Of a stretch of 64,000 bases of DNA, positions 20,088 to 32,393 are shown in pieces; the first letter of the stretch is position 1, and each line of letters opens with the position of its first letter. Made by a program: the position numbers and the translations under genes. This stretch comes from Paratinospora sagittata (taxonomy: Eukaryota > Streptophyta > Magnoliopsida > Ranunculales > Menispermaceae): assembly GCA_035771175.1 (NCBI GenBank), contig CM069600.1:525501-589500 (forward strand). The letters are read 5' to 3'. The notes beneath the pieces were generated by a model, which did no database searches, had not been told where the DNA came from, and worked only from the letters and a program-made list of their open reading frames with translations.

Positions 20088-20260
20088 ACAGGGGTGAGTT
20101 GGCTTGTGGCTCACCCCACGGCAGGTGTGGGTTTGATTTCGGACTCCGGCCTATTCGTTGAAGTTATAATCACTTTGGGGAAGGCCAATTATATTTTACA
20201 GTAAAGTTTGGTGGGCTAGTTTCGACCCGAAGGTTTGGAGGACGCCTCGGGAAACACAAG
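20088..20260 (+). mobile_element. tRNA-derived SINE
   Basis: A box A-like stretch (GAGTTGGCTTGTGGCTC) is followed about 35 bases later by a box B-like stretch (GGGTTTGATTTCGG). The element is GC-rich in an AT-rich setting. The flanks TAACCCAAAAT (before) and TAACCTAAAAT (after) differ by one base and fit a target duplication. Confidence 0.5.
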
Positions 20261-20704
20261 TAACCTAAAATCATCTTAATAAAATTAATTTTAAAATATC
20301 AAAACAAAAATCGTTTCCTCATTCGCGCGAACTCCGCTTCATTTGATGATAAATGGAGAATTGTTTTTTGCTTCGGAGAACACGAATGAATCGCCCCAGA
20401 GACCATGCACTCGTTAGGGTTTTCAGCTTGATATGCGATTAAAACCCTAAAATTTTAAGGTTTCGTCAAGGTATTTACACCAGAATACTTCCAGCAGATT
20501 CGTTCTAGTTTTTTTTTTTTTTTTTTGGGATAAGATAGTGAATTATTGTGCCAAGAACTGAAAAATTGTGCAGGTTTTCAGTTTTGATGGGAACTGAAAT
20601 TGCTCTGATTCTCAATATTTCGCTATTTGTTGATTCTAGTTGTTATCAGTCACATTTCAGCGAGTCGTAGTCTTTCAGATTTTCAATTCAAGTAATCTTC
20701 TTGA

Positions 20705-23428
20705 ATGGATCGTTTCAGAGAGCCTCCTGATGCTGGAGGAATAGGTATATATCTCCATTCTTTAGTGCTCGAGCCATCCTCTTGTTCTAGATCTGCTTGT
20801 ATATGTAATTTCTGTTGGAAAAATAGTGAATGAGAAATTGAATTTGTAACAGCTAAACGGTCAATTAAAAGATTTAGCCCTTTCAAATTCAATTTCTCAT
20901 TCACTATTTTTGTCCAACAATTTTCAATGGATTTCCAGTATTCTTGTTTGTTAATTTGGATATTTTTGTTGATTTTTGCAGAGGAGGCGGCCACGATTCA
21001 AATATTCGTCCAGCACGGAGGGGAATGGGTTAATATAACAAGCGGCGGCAAAGCCTACAACACGAGCAAAGAAACAGAAATTATGGATGTCCCTAGAGAT
21101 TGTACGTACAAGAATTTGGTTGATATGGTGCTTAGTTTCTTTAAACTTAATCCTACTCGGCATTGTCTTAGAATGACGTATGGATTTAAAACTTCGCTTG
21201 GAATCGTTGTCTTGGGTATTAGAAATGACAATGACATCCGACATTTCTTGCGGTTCAACACGAAGATTGATACAATGACGCCTTTGTGCTTATTGATTGA
21301 CGGCGAACCTTACGATTTCCCCTTGCCATCTGAGCAAGAGAATCGTCTGTGTGCCAATTCCAATCCTTGTGGCTCTATGCATGCCCAAGGATCTTCCAAA
21401 GGTAGTAGTCATGCACTTATACATCCTGATGTGCCTGCACGAGGTGATGAGCATATTGAGGAAGTTAGAGGAATTGAATGTGTAGACCAATATGAAATTG
21501 GAGGGCAGTCTAGTTCAAATGATGATGGTCCAGGGGAGGCACATGCCATTGATGAGGGAGATTTGTCACCTAATGTGCATGATGATGGACCAAAAGGTGA
21601 CCCCGATGTTGATGTCGGGGATGGAGTAATAGTGAATGATTTTAGGGGAAGTATGGGGTCTAGCACTGGGATCGACATTGGAGCATCATCTGTTGTCATT
21701 GAGAAAAACCAACTATTCAGTAGTAAAATGGAGTTGCGACGACATGTTTGCCTGCATGCGATGACACATAAATTTGAATTCAAGGTCTCTCGGTCAACAA
21801 GACAGTTGTTTGTTGCAAAATGTATAAGCGAAGGTTGTAAATGGAAGGTACGAGCAACCAAGTTAGCAAAGTCAGAGTATTTTAAAGTAAGCAAATTCAT
21901 TCCAACACACACTTGCTCTCGTGATGCTATTCACCATGATCATCGTCATGCTGGGAGTTGGTTGATTGGTCATTACATAAAATCAAGGTACGAAGGGGTT
22001 GGACGTGCTTATAAACCAAAAGATATTATCGATGACATGCAAAGAGAATTTGGAGTGAACATCAGTTATGATAAAGCTTGGAGAGCAAGGGTATGTGCTT
22101 TGGATTCCATAAGGGGTTCTTTAGAGGAATCGTTCGCAATTCTTCCTTCATATTGTGCAATGTTAGAGTCAAAGAATCCTGGATCAGTGACTGACATACA
22201 GACTGATGAGAATAATCACTTCAAATATTTTTTTATGTCCATTGGGCCATGTATCAAAGGATTCCACAACAGCATTAGGCCTGTTATTGCTATTAATGGT
22301 ACACTTTTGAGAGCAAAGTACCTTGGAAGACTATTTATAGCTACGTGCTTAGATGGAAACAACCAAGTTTACCCTATTGCATTTGGTATTGGTGATGCTG
22401 AGAATGATACTTCTTGGGAGTGGTTTATGTTGAAACTTAGAGAAGTCATTCCTGAAGTCAAGGATTTGGCGTTTGTATCTGAGTTGAATAGTAGCATTGA
22501 GAAGGCAATCAAGAAGGTGTTCCCCCATTCCATCCACAGTATATGCATCTACCACTTAAGCCAAACTCTCAAGTCGAAGTTCAAGAACAATACTTTGATT
22601 CCCTTGTTCAACGCAGCAGCAAAAGTTAATTGCATGCTAGAGTTTGATAAATTGATGAGGGAAATTACTAGATGTGATGTAAATGCTGCCAAGTATCTGA
22701 CTGAAGTTGGTGTTCATAGATGGGCCCGTGCTCATTTTGATGCTAGGAGATACAATATAGTTACAAACAATATTGCAGAGTGCCTTAATGCAATTTTGAA
22801 AGATGTTAAGGAGCTTCCAATTAACATGTTGATTGATCACTTGAGGGGTTTATTGCAAAATTGGTTCTATGAGCGTCGAACTACAGCTGCAAATATGAAG
22901 TCTTTCTTGACTGATTGGGCCGAGTCCGAGGTTCGTAAAAGGATGGACATGTCAGCGCGCTATCGCGTTCATCCTATTGATTGTTATAAAATGGAGGTAT
23001 TTGATGGAGATAGGAATAGTGTGGTGAATCTACATAACAAGACATGCTCATGCAGAGAATTTGACCTTGATCAACTCCCATGTGCACATGCCTTAGCTGC
23101 TGCTCGTTATTGCCACACCACAGTCGATGGCTTGTGTTCCCATTTTTATACCACAACATCTTTGGTGGTGGCATACACAGAGTCTATCTATCCTATTGGA
23201 CACATGGAAGATTGGAAAGTTCCAGATGAAGTCAAGTCAAGAGTTGTTCTTCCTCCATTGACAAGTCAATCATCTGAGAGAAAACGAAAGTACCGAACCA
23301 GGTTGAGTGAGGATCGAGTCAATCGACAAATGAGGAAATGTGGTAGATGTCAAGGTATTGGTCACAATAGGCAAAATTGTAAGGAGCCCTTTCCTTTCCA
23401 TCCTCAGAAGGGTGCAACATCATCTTGA
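20705..23428 (+). CDS. MULE-type transposase (MuDR family), open frame, possibly domesticated
   Basis: Exon 1 is 20705-20744 (MDRFREPPDAGGI..) and exon 2 is 20982-23428. The join through AG|AG is in frame and gives 828 aa. Order of domains: an N-terminal ubiquitin-like/PB1-like segment (about 14-115), an acidic linker, a MuDR DNA-binding region (about 230-320, with C..C..H motifs), a MULE transposase core (about 445-645), a SWIM zinc finger (CSCREFDLDQLPCAH, about 702) and a zinc knuckle (CGRCQGIGHNRQNC, about 801). In the core the first expected Asp of the DGT motif is Asn (AINGT, 22295) and the second (SDxxxSI) is Glu (SELNSSI, 22481). The third acidic residue (NIAECLN) remains. I see no inverted repeats flanking the gene. 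An unspliced start at 20927 is less likely. Confidence 0.8.
20814..20917. repeat. Inverted repeat (hairpin) in the transposase intron
   Basis: The arms 20814-20846 and 20884-20917 are complementary, with a perfect core of about 28 bp around AATAGTGAATGAGAAATTG and a loop of about 37 bases. The sequence lies wholly inside intron 1, between donor 20745 and acceptor 20981. Confidence 0.85.
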
Positions 23429-23689
23429 GAAGGCAAGGTATTATTGTACTAATTATTAATGTTAATGTTTTTTAAAACATTATATATTGCATTTATGCTC
23501 TTTGGAGTTGTTAGGTTTCTACCATTTGTGTTCTTTCAATTGATATTCTATGCTATATATGTGTGTGTAGCATAAACTAGAAATATACTAATAATACAGT
23601 GATAAAAGAAGATGCAACAATATTGGCAAGTGCGCACAAGAAGTTCACCCATCCAACAATTAAGTACGAGACATTATATTAATGAAACT

Positions 23690-24314
23690 AAAACTTTTTG
23701 AAAGTTTTCAATCAACCACCCAAGAAGTAGCAAGTAATTGGAATATATCCCGGATACACTCAACATTGTGAAAATCCTTGTTGAATATTCTATTGTTCCT
23801 ATCAAGCCAAATACTCCAAACTCCCAAAAAAATGATGGCTCTCCAATAATTCTTGAATGAATTATGCAATTTCTCATTACTAGGAAAGAGGAACAACTCT
23901 CTGCTATTGTTTTGCACAGGGAAAAGAGACACCTAGGCAGTTCTACTTCTTCTCCCAAAGCCTCGTAGAGAACGAGCAATGAATGAACTAGTGGTCTGAA
24001 GTCTCACTTTGAAGTTTATACAAACAATACCAATGAGGAGGCTAATATTTTTTAGGAAATCTTTGCTGGAGTATATCTGCCTTATTGATATTTTTCATGG
24101 GCAAGGAGCCACCTGGAAATGCTAACTTTGAAGGGCACATGAGCTTTCCAAATAAATGAGAGGGTTGGAAAATTTGGCTAATGGGTTTAACAATGAGATT
24201 CTCAAAAATAAGATTTGGTGGTGAAAGTCCTTGAAGGATCAAAGGTTCAACTATGTTTGTCCTCAATCTTATAAAGATAACACCCTCCCCGTGACAAAGA
24301 GGTAGTAAAACCAC
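23690..24314 (-). pseudogene. LINE remnant (zf-RVT region)
   Basis: The minus strand keeps NINKADILQQRFPKK near 24100, then after frameshifts a tail segment AIIFLGVWSIWLDRNNRIFN near 23800. Both are hallmarks of the zf-RVT end of plant LINE ORF2. Stops and frameshifts break it. It begins about 260 bases past the transposase stop, in opposite orientation. Confidence 0.75.
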
Positions 24315-24657
24315 CTATCTTTTCACTTTAGAGTCTCTAAATCTGTTGTTTATGTTCTTTACACCCAAAATAATTGCAAAACCAGTTGCCTTGGAGAGCA
24401 ACCCCAAACAATTCAACTTTGTTAATGTACATTTCAATTGGTACTTGAGGTATTAACTTTTAAGAATAGTCCTCTTTTTTAATGTCATTTGCACCAAATC
24501 CCATGGAAACAAAACAATTTTCTTTTCCTTTACAGGACAATCAAGTAAGTCTAGAGTTGTCTTTGTCCTTATGAGTATTACCTTTATCATCCACATATTC
24601 TATGGCGTGAATTGTTTGACACTTCATTATTTTTAACTTCTTACTTCTCTTTCAAGC

Positions 24658-24928
24658 GGTTAATAGTTAGCTTGATATGCATTGTTTGGCCAACACCTAT
24701 CAGCTATAACTTTTAGGTCAAGCAGTTTTTAACATGGTATCAGTGCCTTGTAATCCTTAAAGTCCTATGTTCAATCCTCATCAATCATGTCTTTCCTCCC
24801 CATTATAAAAATCTATTCCACGTGCCATCATTCACGCGAGGGGGAGTGTTAATATCTATCTTCGCTTGATATACATAGTTGGGTCCCTACGTGACAGCTA
24901 CAACTTTTGGATTCACTGGATTCTAACA
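24658..24928 (+). mobile_element. TRIM (miniature LTR retrotransposon)
   Basis: Two direct LTR copies of about 77-82 bp (24658-24734 and 24847-24928) share TTAATA..T, CTTGATAT and CAGCTA(T/C)AACTTTT(A/G)G blocks and end in AACA. Straight after LTR 1 is a primer-binding site (TGGTATCAGTGCC) resembling the initiator-tRNA-Met complement. Straight before LTR 2 is a purine tract (GCGAGGGGGAG). The flanks CAAGC/CAAAC may be a 5-bp duplication with one change. There is no coding capacity. Confidence 0.7.
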
Positions 24929-27028
24929 CAAACTTTACATGGAGTTCAGGTTTTTAATTCTTCTTTTGTTCTTCTTCATTTGTTTGCTTCATTGAAGGTC
25001 ATAAGTTACAGACTTACAGTCATCCATTCATTGTTCTATATTGCATTGATTGTTTGTAAGTTCTTAATTTTTTTTCATGTTTTTTGTGCATATAATATTA
25101 CAAAATTCCATTATTATCGTAGTTGTTTTAATAAAAAAAAAAGAACTACTGGCAATGTAAATATAGACTTAGCCATTAATGGAGCACATTCATGCAGCAT
25201 ATAGAAATGGAGTTTCTTTCTTATGTTAAATCTTTTTATCCTTGTTTTATCAATACAAATAGGGATCTATGACATTATAACACCTCATTTGATTTGCATT
25301 TGCAGATTTTCTACGAGAAGAGCCAAATATAAGTCTTAGCTTAATAATTGGTACTTTTTGGAGACAGATCTTTTGATTATGGAGTCGACTGGTAACAACA
25401 GATTTTTCTCAATTTGTAGGTCTCCCTGACTGAATCACATGGCATGTCTATTATACATCATCAGCTTTTGTATCAAAATTCTTGTTTTTGGTTTCTTGAA
25501 TGGAGAACACTTAATAGAGACTCTCCTTAAACATATATTTATGTAAACATGCACATATTTTTGTAAAATTCAATGCTAGTACTAACACATAGTGAAATGC
25601 AATGTTATTGCAGAATCCTTTAATTTTCATATTCTTATTTTGTGTGTACAATAGTTTTGGTTGAATAGGTGGAACCTGTTCCCAAGGAAGATAGAAAGAA
25701 GACTTCATAAAAAGAATTAAGGGTAGGAAGAAGTTGACCCAGATGGATGCATGAATGGAACACTATTTCAGCAGTGCATGATTCTTATTAGGACAGGTTT
25801 TACTGGTTTTTTAAAAGTTCATATATTAAAAGTACAAGGGTGATGAAGTTAACTTTTTTGGTATGTAATTACAGCTTGGATAAAAAAAGTAAGGCCCTCT
25901 TTAGGAGAGATTTTCCGATAACCGCTTTTAGATAAAACGCTTTTGAGAAAAGTTGGTTTCACCCAATTTATTCTAAAAATAGAAAATTACTTTTTACCAC
26001 TGTATTTTGATTAGAAGTAGGTGTTGTTAAACACTTCTAAAAGTATTTTTGCTCTAAAAATATTTTGAAAAAGCTGTCTCGTACCGGGCTTAGATAGAGC
26101 ATACTGGAGTTTTTTTGGGAATGTTTTCAATTATTTAATAAACCTGTTTATTAAAAAAAAGAAATAATGGTAATATATACGAATGATAATATGCGTTTGA
26201 TGAGCTTTTGTACCTAAAATTATTGCCAAAATCTGCTTTTGGTTTGTGATTTAAAAAAAAAATACAATTTAAAAAGTAAAAATTTAAAAAATATTATTTT
26301 ATTATTTTTTTAAAATAATATTTTTTTTATAAATTTTAAAAAATTATTTTTAAATTTTAATCAACTAAATATGTTTTTTGTGTTTTTGAATATTCAGATA
26401 CAAAAAATTGTATCTAATCACAAACTAAACTCAACCATGCCCACCATGCAATTTAATTTACATGCTAGTTATAGTGAACAGAAAATATGCATTTTAAGAA
26501 AGGCATCTGGCGTTTTCTGTAGACAATAGCTTACTCACAATTATAAAATGCTTAAACCTCATCAACAATCAATAATTTATTATTATCAAGCAAGAAACTT
26601 ATCAATAGGCAAATTAATTTAATAATAATAAAAAAAACACAAGCAAACAAATTTCAGACTTTAGAGCAAAAGGAGAGCATCTTAAAATTTAAAGGCAACA
26701 AAAAAAAAAAAAAAGCACTACCATTTTAATTTTATTCCAATATGGGTGATCCCAAAATCAGAAACAATTCTCTCAAATGAAGCAAACTCGAGATTCAAGA
26801 AACTCAGTTGTGTAAACATTCTACATCTGTTCTTCATTTTCCCATTTCGAATCAAACAGGAAGGAATTGAATATAGTCATGGAAAATCTACCATGACATG
26901 AATACAACATGACTCTATTTCAGTAATGGAATGCAGATTTATAATAAAAAGAGAAGATTTTCTACTGTTACAAAATTTGGTGGGCAAGTCAAGAAGCTGT
27001 GGTTGTGCTGATAACTCATATTGGAAAA
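24929..27028. other. Intergenic: AT-rich, possible MITEs, TIM14 3' UTR
   Basis: At 25890-26100 a segment starts GGCCCTCTTTAGGAGAG and ends with the rough complement of GCCCGGTACGAGACAG. It has CGCTTTT-type words between and may be a MITE. A second AT-rich segment near 26195-26450 has similar ends. TTTATT at 26731-26736 is an AATAAA poly(A) signal on the minus strand and could serve TIM14. No gene is supported. Confidence 0.4.
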
Positions 27029-28333
27029 TTAGAATGCAGACCCACTTCCCTTTGTTCTTCCTGCCAAGGTTTCCTTTGCTTCATTAATTTTCGAAGCAAG
27101 ATAATGGCTCCCGCCACTGTCAGGGTGGTTTGCGACCATAACTCTTCTGTGAGCCTCCTTGATCTTCTCCATCATTGCATGCTCCCTGGAGGAACCCCCA
27201 AGAAACCAAAGTTCAAATGAAATTTTTACGTTATTTTTGCGAATAATGCAAAGGGAGAAAAGAAAAGAAGAATGATAGGGTTTTATAATTCTAAAGAAGA
27301 AGGAGAGTACAAAAGAAAAAAAAAAGAAACACAGCTTATATAACTACCTAAACAAATAAAATTACTATACTACATCTAATAATAGATAAGTACTCTAATG
27401 ATTTTCATGACAATAGCTTGATTAAACAATTGAAACCATATACTTAGTGAACATAGAAATGTACAAATAATGTTAATTAGATGTAGCAAATATAACGTTT
27501 TTGAAATTGGAAAACCACATGTACCTGAGGCCAAGAATTAATGCGGCTTCTCTTCTCGTCATGACCTTGTCAAAGCCACCATCGTAGAATCTGCGTACTC
27601 GTGGAACAACAGGTCGTGCCTTGAATGCTTGCCATGCTTGGATTAAGTATCTGCTTCCCAGAGCAGCAGCAGCCACAGACACACCAGCGATTAAAGGAGC
27701 CTCCTGGATAAACATTACAGTGAGAGCATAGATGAGCAATGCCATCAAATTATATTATTTGTTTTAAGGCATTTTCCCAGTGCAATGATAGTTTCAAAAA
27801 TTATCAAACCTTGTGTGATAAACACCTTGTTCGAAGAGAAAATAATTGATGACATAAACAAGTCGCATGCTTTTGAAAATTAATCAGTTTTCCCTTTTGA
27901 GTATGCATACAAATTATTTAGAATAAGGGGAATACCCCAAATCTGCGATGTAGGCGTAGTTAACAGTTCATTCGATAATTCTTCTCATTACCTCTAGTGG
28001 GAAAATAATCCCACAAAACAAACAAAATATAGAAATTGTACAGTACAAAATCGTATAAAAACAGGCTTGTTCTAAACATACTTACAAAAAAGGAAGAAAA
28101 TTGTGCAATTTAAAAGTGCCATCTCAACGGATCCTATCATGTCAAAACAATACGCTACATGATCAATGCTTCATACCATTGTCATCCTTTGAAAGATAAG
28201 CTTAGCATGTTTTGAGTGTGTCAAGTCAAAAGCAGACCCAATTGATAGCAGTACATTATAGAGAAATCTGAGACAGCAATGAATTGATAATCAACAACTA
28301 AAGTGAGAGTATTGATAGACTTACCATTGCCAT
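27029..28333 (-). CDS. TIM14: TIM14/PAM18, J-domain subunit of the mitochondrial import motor
   Basis: Exons 28333-28325 (Met-Ala-Met), 27703-27525 and 27185-27029 join in frame to give 114 aa, the normal length. An N-terminal membrane segment ([20 protein letters not shown], residues 5-24) is followed by [16 protein letters not shown] and [15 protein letters not shown] short J-domain carries the essential HPD at residues 83-85 ([20 protein letters not shown]). TIM14 sits in the inner mitochondrial membrane, with the J-domain in the matrix, and stimulates mtHsp70 at the TIM23 channel together with TIM16. A 5' UTR intron is likely: acceptor near 28373 and donor CAG|GTAACG near 29692, so transcription would begin near 29730-29770. 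Confidence 0.95.
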
Positions 28334-29756
28334 TTCCCAATAGCTTGAACTATTACAAATTTGAACCTGCAACTGCAATGAAACAAACTTGTAAGTAACA
28401 CAATAAAGGACAAAAACAAACTAATAACAATAATAATGAAGATACTTGTTAACTACTGCCGCCATTACTATTACACTTACTATGATTTACCATCAATTTT
28501 ATGGCGCATCACATATGGTAAGCCATCTAAGCAAACATAGAGCTTAAAATATCGAAATACTTAAAATTGGTAGAGAAATACGTTTAATTAAACACACAAC
28601 TCAACTCAACTCAACTAAGTCTTTCCCCAACTACATGGTGCTGTAGAAACCGTAAGAAGAACGAACAAGAGAGAAAGATCAAGAAAGCAATTCAATATTT
28701 CAATCAATAATTCGGTGACTTCTCAATCACATCCTAAAATATTTATAGATTAATATGACATCTAAACTGACACTAATTAGGACTCTTAAACAAACCCAAA
28801 CTCTATCCAAAATCCTAAACAAAATATGAAAAAATAAAAATAAAATAAATTAAGGAAATTCTAATTAGACTCTGACACTACTCATGCATATCCTGCATCA
28901 CATGGGGTCAGCTCAAACAAATAGATTTAGAATAAGCACGTAAATTTCCTATATCCTTCGATATGATCAAATCTCAATTGTTAATAAAATTTTCAAGACT
29001 TGTATCATAACACTTTTAAGGCTTAATCCCTTCTATAATTCAGCAAATCCGGAGCTTCTACCTATCTAAAAATCAAGCTTGTTTCCAGAAATATTTTTAT
29101 TAATTAGTTAAATAAATAAAGGTAGTTAGGGTAGTTTTTAACAACTATATAGCTATGTTGTAGAACATGAGTGTGTGGGTATAGAAAATGGGGTAATGTA
29201 TGTGGAGAACATGGGTTGTATGGGCTAGTTTTTAAGATTTGTGGGTGCTGTAATTTTCTATTTAAAGAGAAGGAATCAATTAGAAAGGAGTGCGGAAAAA
29301 TTATTCACAAAGTCATGTTCTAATCTATTGGAGGTTTTGGTTCTTTCGAATGAACCATTTAGAGGTCTTGGATCCCTCAATTAAGCCAATTAGCTTTCTT
29401 TATTTTATTTATTTTTATTTGTAAGAAATGGGTTCACATCATCCATAGCTAGAGAAACAACATCCAATTTGTACAACCTAAATAAATATCCGATCAAGTC
29501 TCATTCAATCCATCCTCTGTATCATTCGAATCCTCACAAAGTAAAGAAAACCTAAAATTAACTAAACAAAAAATACTAACAAATTATTAAACCATCAACA
29601 CAGACAATAAGAAGATTAAAAGAACAAAGCTATATATATATAATAAAAAACCCTAGACCATGAGAACGTATAAGAAGAACTGAAGCGTTACCTGCTGTCT
29701 CTTCTTCTTGCTACTTCAAATCACTTTACGCTGATAACAGAGAAATCACACGAACG

Positions 29757-29775
29757 AAGATATATATATATACAC
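29757..29775 (-). promoter_or_regulatory. Candidate TATA box of TIM14
   Basis: On the minus strand a GTGTATATATATATATC tract lies about 60-80 bases upstream of the inferred 5' UTR exon donor at 29692. Position and content fit a core promoter, but simple TA repeats are common here. Confidence 0.35.
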
Positions 29776-29904
29776 ATGATTTTCGGCTTGTTGCGCAAGA
29801 AAAGAAAAAAAGAAAGAAAACAAGAAAACCGCCTTAATGTTGGAAACTGTGGACCGCCTTTCTTGTTATTCAGACCCCGGTCCGGTCGAACCTGACTTAA
29901 TTTT

Positions 29905-29972
29905 AAAAATAATAATAATAATAATAATAATAAATATTAATTTAATTATAAATTTTTGTAACTGTATAATTA

Positions 29973-30013
<41 letters not shown>
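29905..30013. repeat. (AAT)n and (TA)n microsatellites
   Basis: About 29908-29935 is a run of AAT triplets. About 29977-30013 is a pure TA dinucleotide run. Both lie in AT-rich intergenic DNA upstream of TIM14. Confidence 0.9.
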
Positions 30014-30017
<4 letters not shown>

Positions 30018-30144
30018 TTATTTATTAATATTTAATAAATATGTATGTGTAGTTGCATATATAATTATAAAAATTACAATTGAATTTGTATTTTCAAAAA
30101 AAAAAAAGAAATACTGCAGAAGATCTATACAAGTAATTTTTAAG

Positions 30145-32393
30145 GGTGTACATCAACCCAACCAACATGATCGAATCAAAATAAAATTATTAGGTTGGGT
30201 TGGATTCTAAAATGCCCACTTTTATTAGTTTGGGTTAGATCACAATACTAAAACTTCACTAACCCAAGTTAAATCGAACTACTTGATAATATAGAGTGTT
30301 TATTTTAAATAGATTGAGAATATTAGTGCTAAAAATCTTTCATTTAAGACTAAAATATATAAATTTGCAAGTTGTACCAAATTGAGCATAAAAGTTACCC
30401 CTAATTAAAGTTAAGTGTAGTTTAAAATTGACTAAAGATTAGGTTTAAAGTCAATCCGATCGACCAATCCAACCCAACTTAAATTTTGATTGAGTTGGAT
30501 TGGATTGAATTGGATTTTAGTCCAAAATCGACTCAACCCAACTTATGTAAATCCATACCATGATATTAGAATAAAGTTATTTTACCTTTAAAAATATATT
30601 TATTTACCTAAAATCAGGTAACCTTGTTGAACGAAAGATAAAATATAAGTCGTGGTTGAAGGGCGAGGTCTTCGAGTTTGAGTTCGTGTCTACACTTACC
30701 TGTCCACTTTTGAGAGGGACACCCAATAAACTCTATAGTTGCGGACTCCGAAATAGTCTACCAAGGAGTCATAAACCCAAAAAAAAAATAACATTTATTT
30801 ATTTTGATCGCCTGATCGGTTGGGATTTTAAGATAGTTTGATTTATTTTTTATTTTTTTATTTTAAGATTGGGGCTGAATTATGCTTAAAAATATTTTAC
30901 TGAGTTTGTAGAAGATAAAAATATATATAAATCAATATTAAGTATGAAAAGAAATAAAAAACTTTAACTATAAAATATAATCATTTTGTTATAACTTTAA
31001 TTTGAAATCAAGACCTCAGAATTTGCACTATTATGCGTCCAAACGTTGAAGTAAAGATATAAATCTCAATTGAGTTGGGCATTAAAATTAACATCTTAAT
31101 TGAAAATCAATTTAGGTGTTTTATGATGACTGAAGAAAATGTTAATCTAATTGTAATTTTTACAACTACATGTATAACTTTACATACATATTTATTAAAT
31201 ATTAATATTTTATACATCTCGAAATGTGTAAAAAATAATTTAATAAATATATATGTATAATTACACATATAATTACAAAACTTTACAGTTAAATTAACAT
31301 TTCCCTGATGACCAAATGTCTACAAATAACTCATGCATCTCTATATTCTCAAACCTTATGGTAATAAATCTATAGTTAATGTATTTATATTTATATTTAG
31401 GACCGGGCTAGGGGTACTATATATAGTGCCAAAAGCCCTTTTTTGACAATTTATTTCCATATTCTCAAGATTAAAATAGTGCCTAAAGCTGCAAATTAAG
31501 GCCGCTTTCTGTATCCAAAAATTTAAAAGCACAAAAAACACGGTTAGTTAAAACCCAAAAATAATTTTTTTAAATTTACAAAAAAAAAGAACATATTTTA
31601 TATAAAATGTTGTTTCTGAGTTTTTACTTTTTGAGTTGTATTTTAATTTTTGGATCATGAACCAAATGCAGCCTAAGTAAATTAGTAAGGCCTAGAATCA
31701 ATGCGAGTCCAGAGAAAAACAATCTTGTTAACCAGGCTAATGGAAAAAAAGACCTAAACCTAGCAATAGAAGGGCAATATCTGTGACTTGGACACTCTTG
31801 CAATACTTAATATAATTTGTAAACTGACTACATAACACAAGTTCATTTCATCAAAAATCTGAGAATCATATATTTTGTAACATATAAAATTGAAACCCAA
31901 ACAGCAAATAACATAGTTGACATGGTAAATAAAGAGATCCACATCAACCCAAGTTCAATTAGAGTGCATAAAGCACAATTTGAGTTTTAAACTGGCTCCA
32001 AGGTGATTCAACCTGTCAAATATCACAAATAAACTGACTACATGTGACTGTATGAAGATCTATATATATATATATATCATCCTCCTCCAAAAGAATCACA
32101 ACTCTTCTCTTCTCACAAGAAGAAAAAAAGAAAAGAAAAAAGAAAAAAAGAGGGCTTCATTCTCTTATATGGCAAATCTATTCATTTTATCAAAGAAAAG
32201 AGAACATCATCTGGAGGTGACTAAGATTACAACAGTTTTGAAATGGGTACCTGCAAGAAATCAAGTTATATTCTATGGAGCTCATTATAGAAGCCAAGTT
32301 CCATGTCACCGCAAAAAAAGGAATACAAAAGGACTAAAATGGTACTGACCTTTACAGATGATTCCAGACTTAAAGAGTTCATTTAATACTGTA
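30145..32393. other. Intergenic between TIM14 and SWAP70; MITE-like remnant and SWAP70 3' UTR
   Basis: About 30145-30562 starts with GGGTGTACATCAACCCAACC and ends with AACCCAACTTATGTAAATCC. It has GGTTGG / CCAACC words in inverted layout, like the segment near 4890-5335, so it is probably an old hAT-type MITE. About 30655-30775 is GC-richer (TTCGAGTTTGAGTTCG, GCGGACTCCG) and may be a SINE fragment. The rest is AT-rich, with the SWAP70 3' UTR expected just below 32394. I see no gene. Confidence 0.4.

Noticed and set aside
21409..21912. 167-codon frame antisense to the transposase
   Set aside because: It mirrors codon structure of the sense gene and has no domain.
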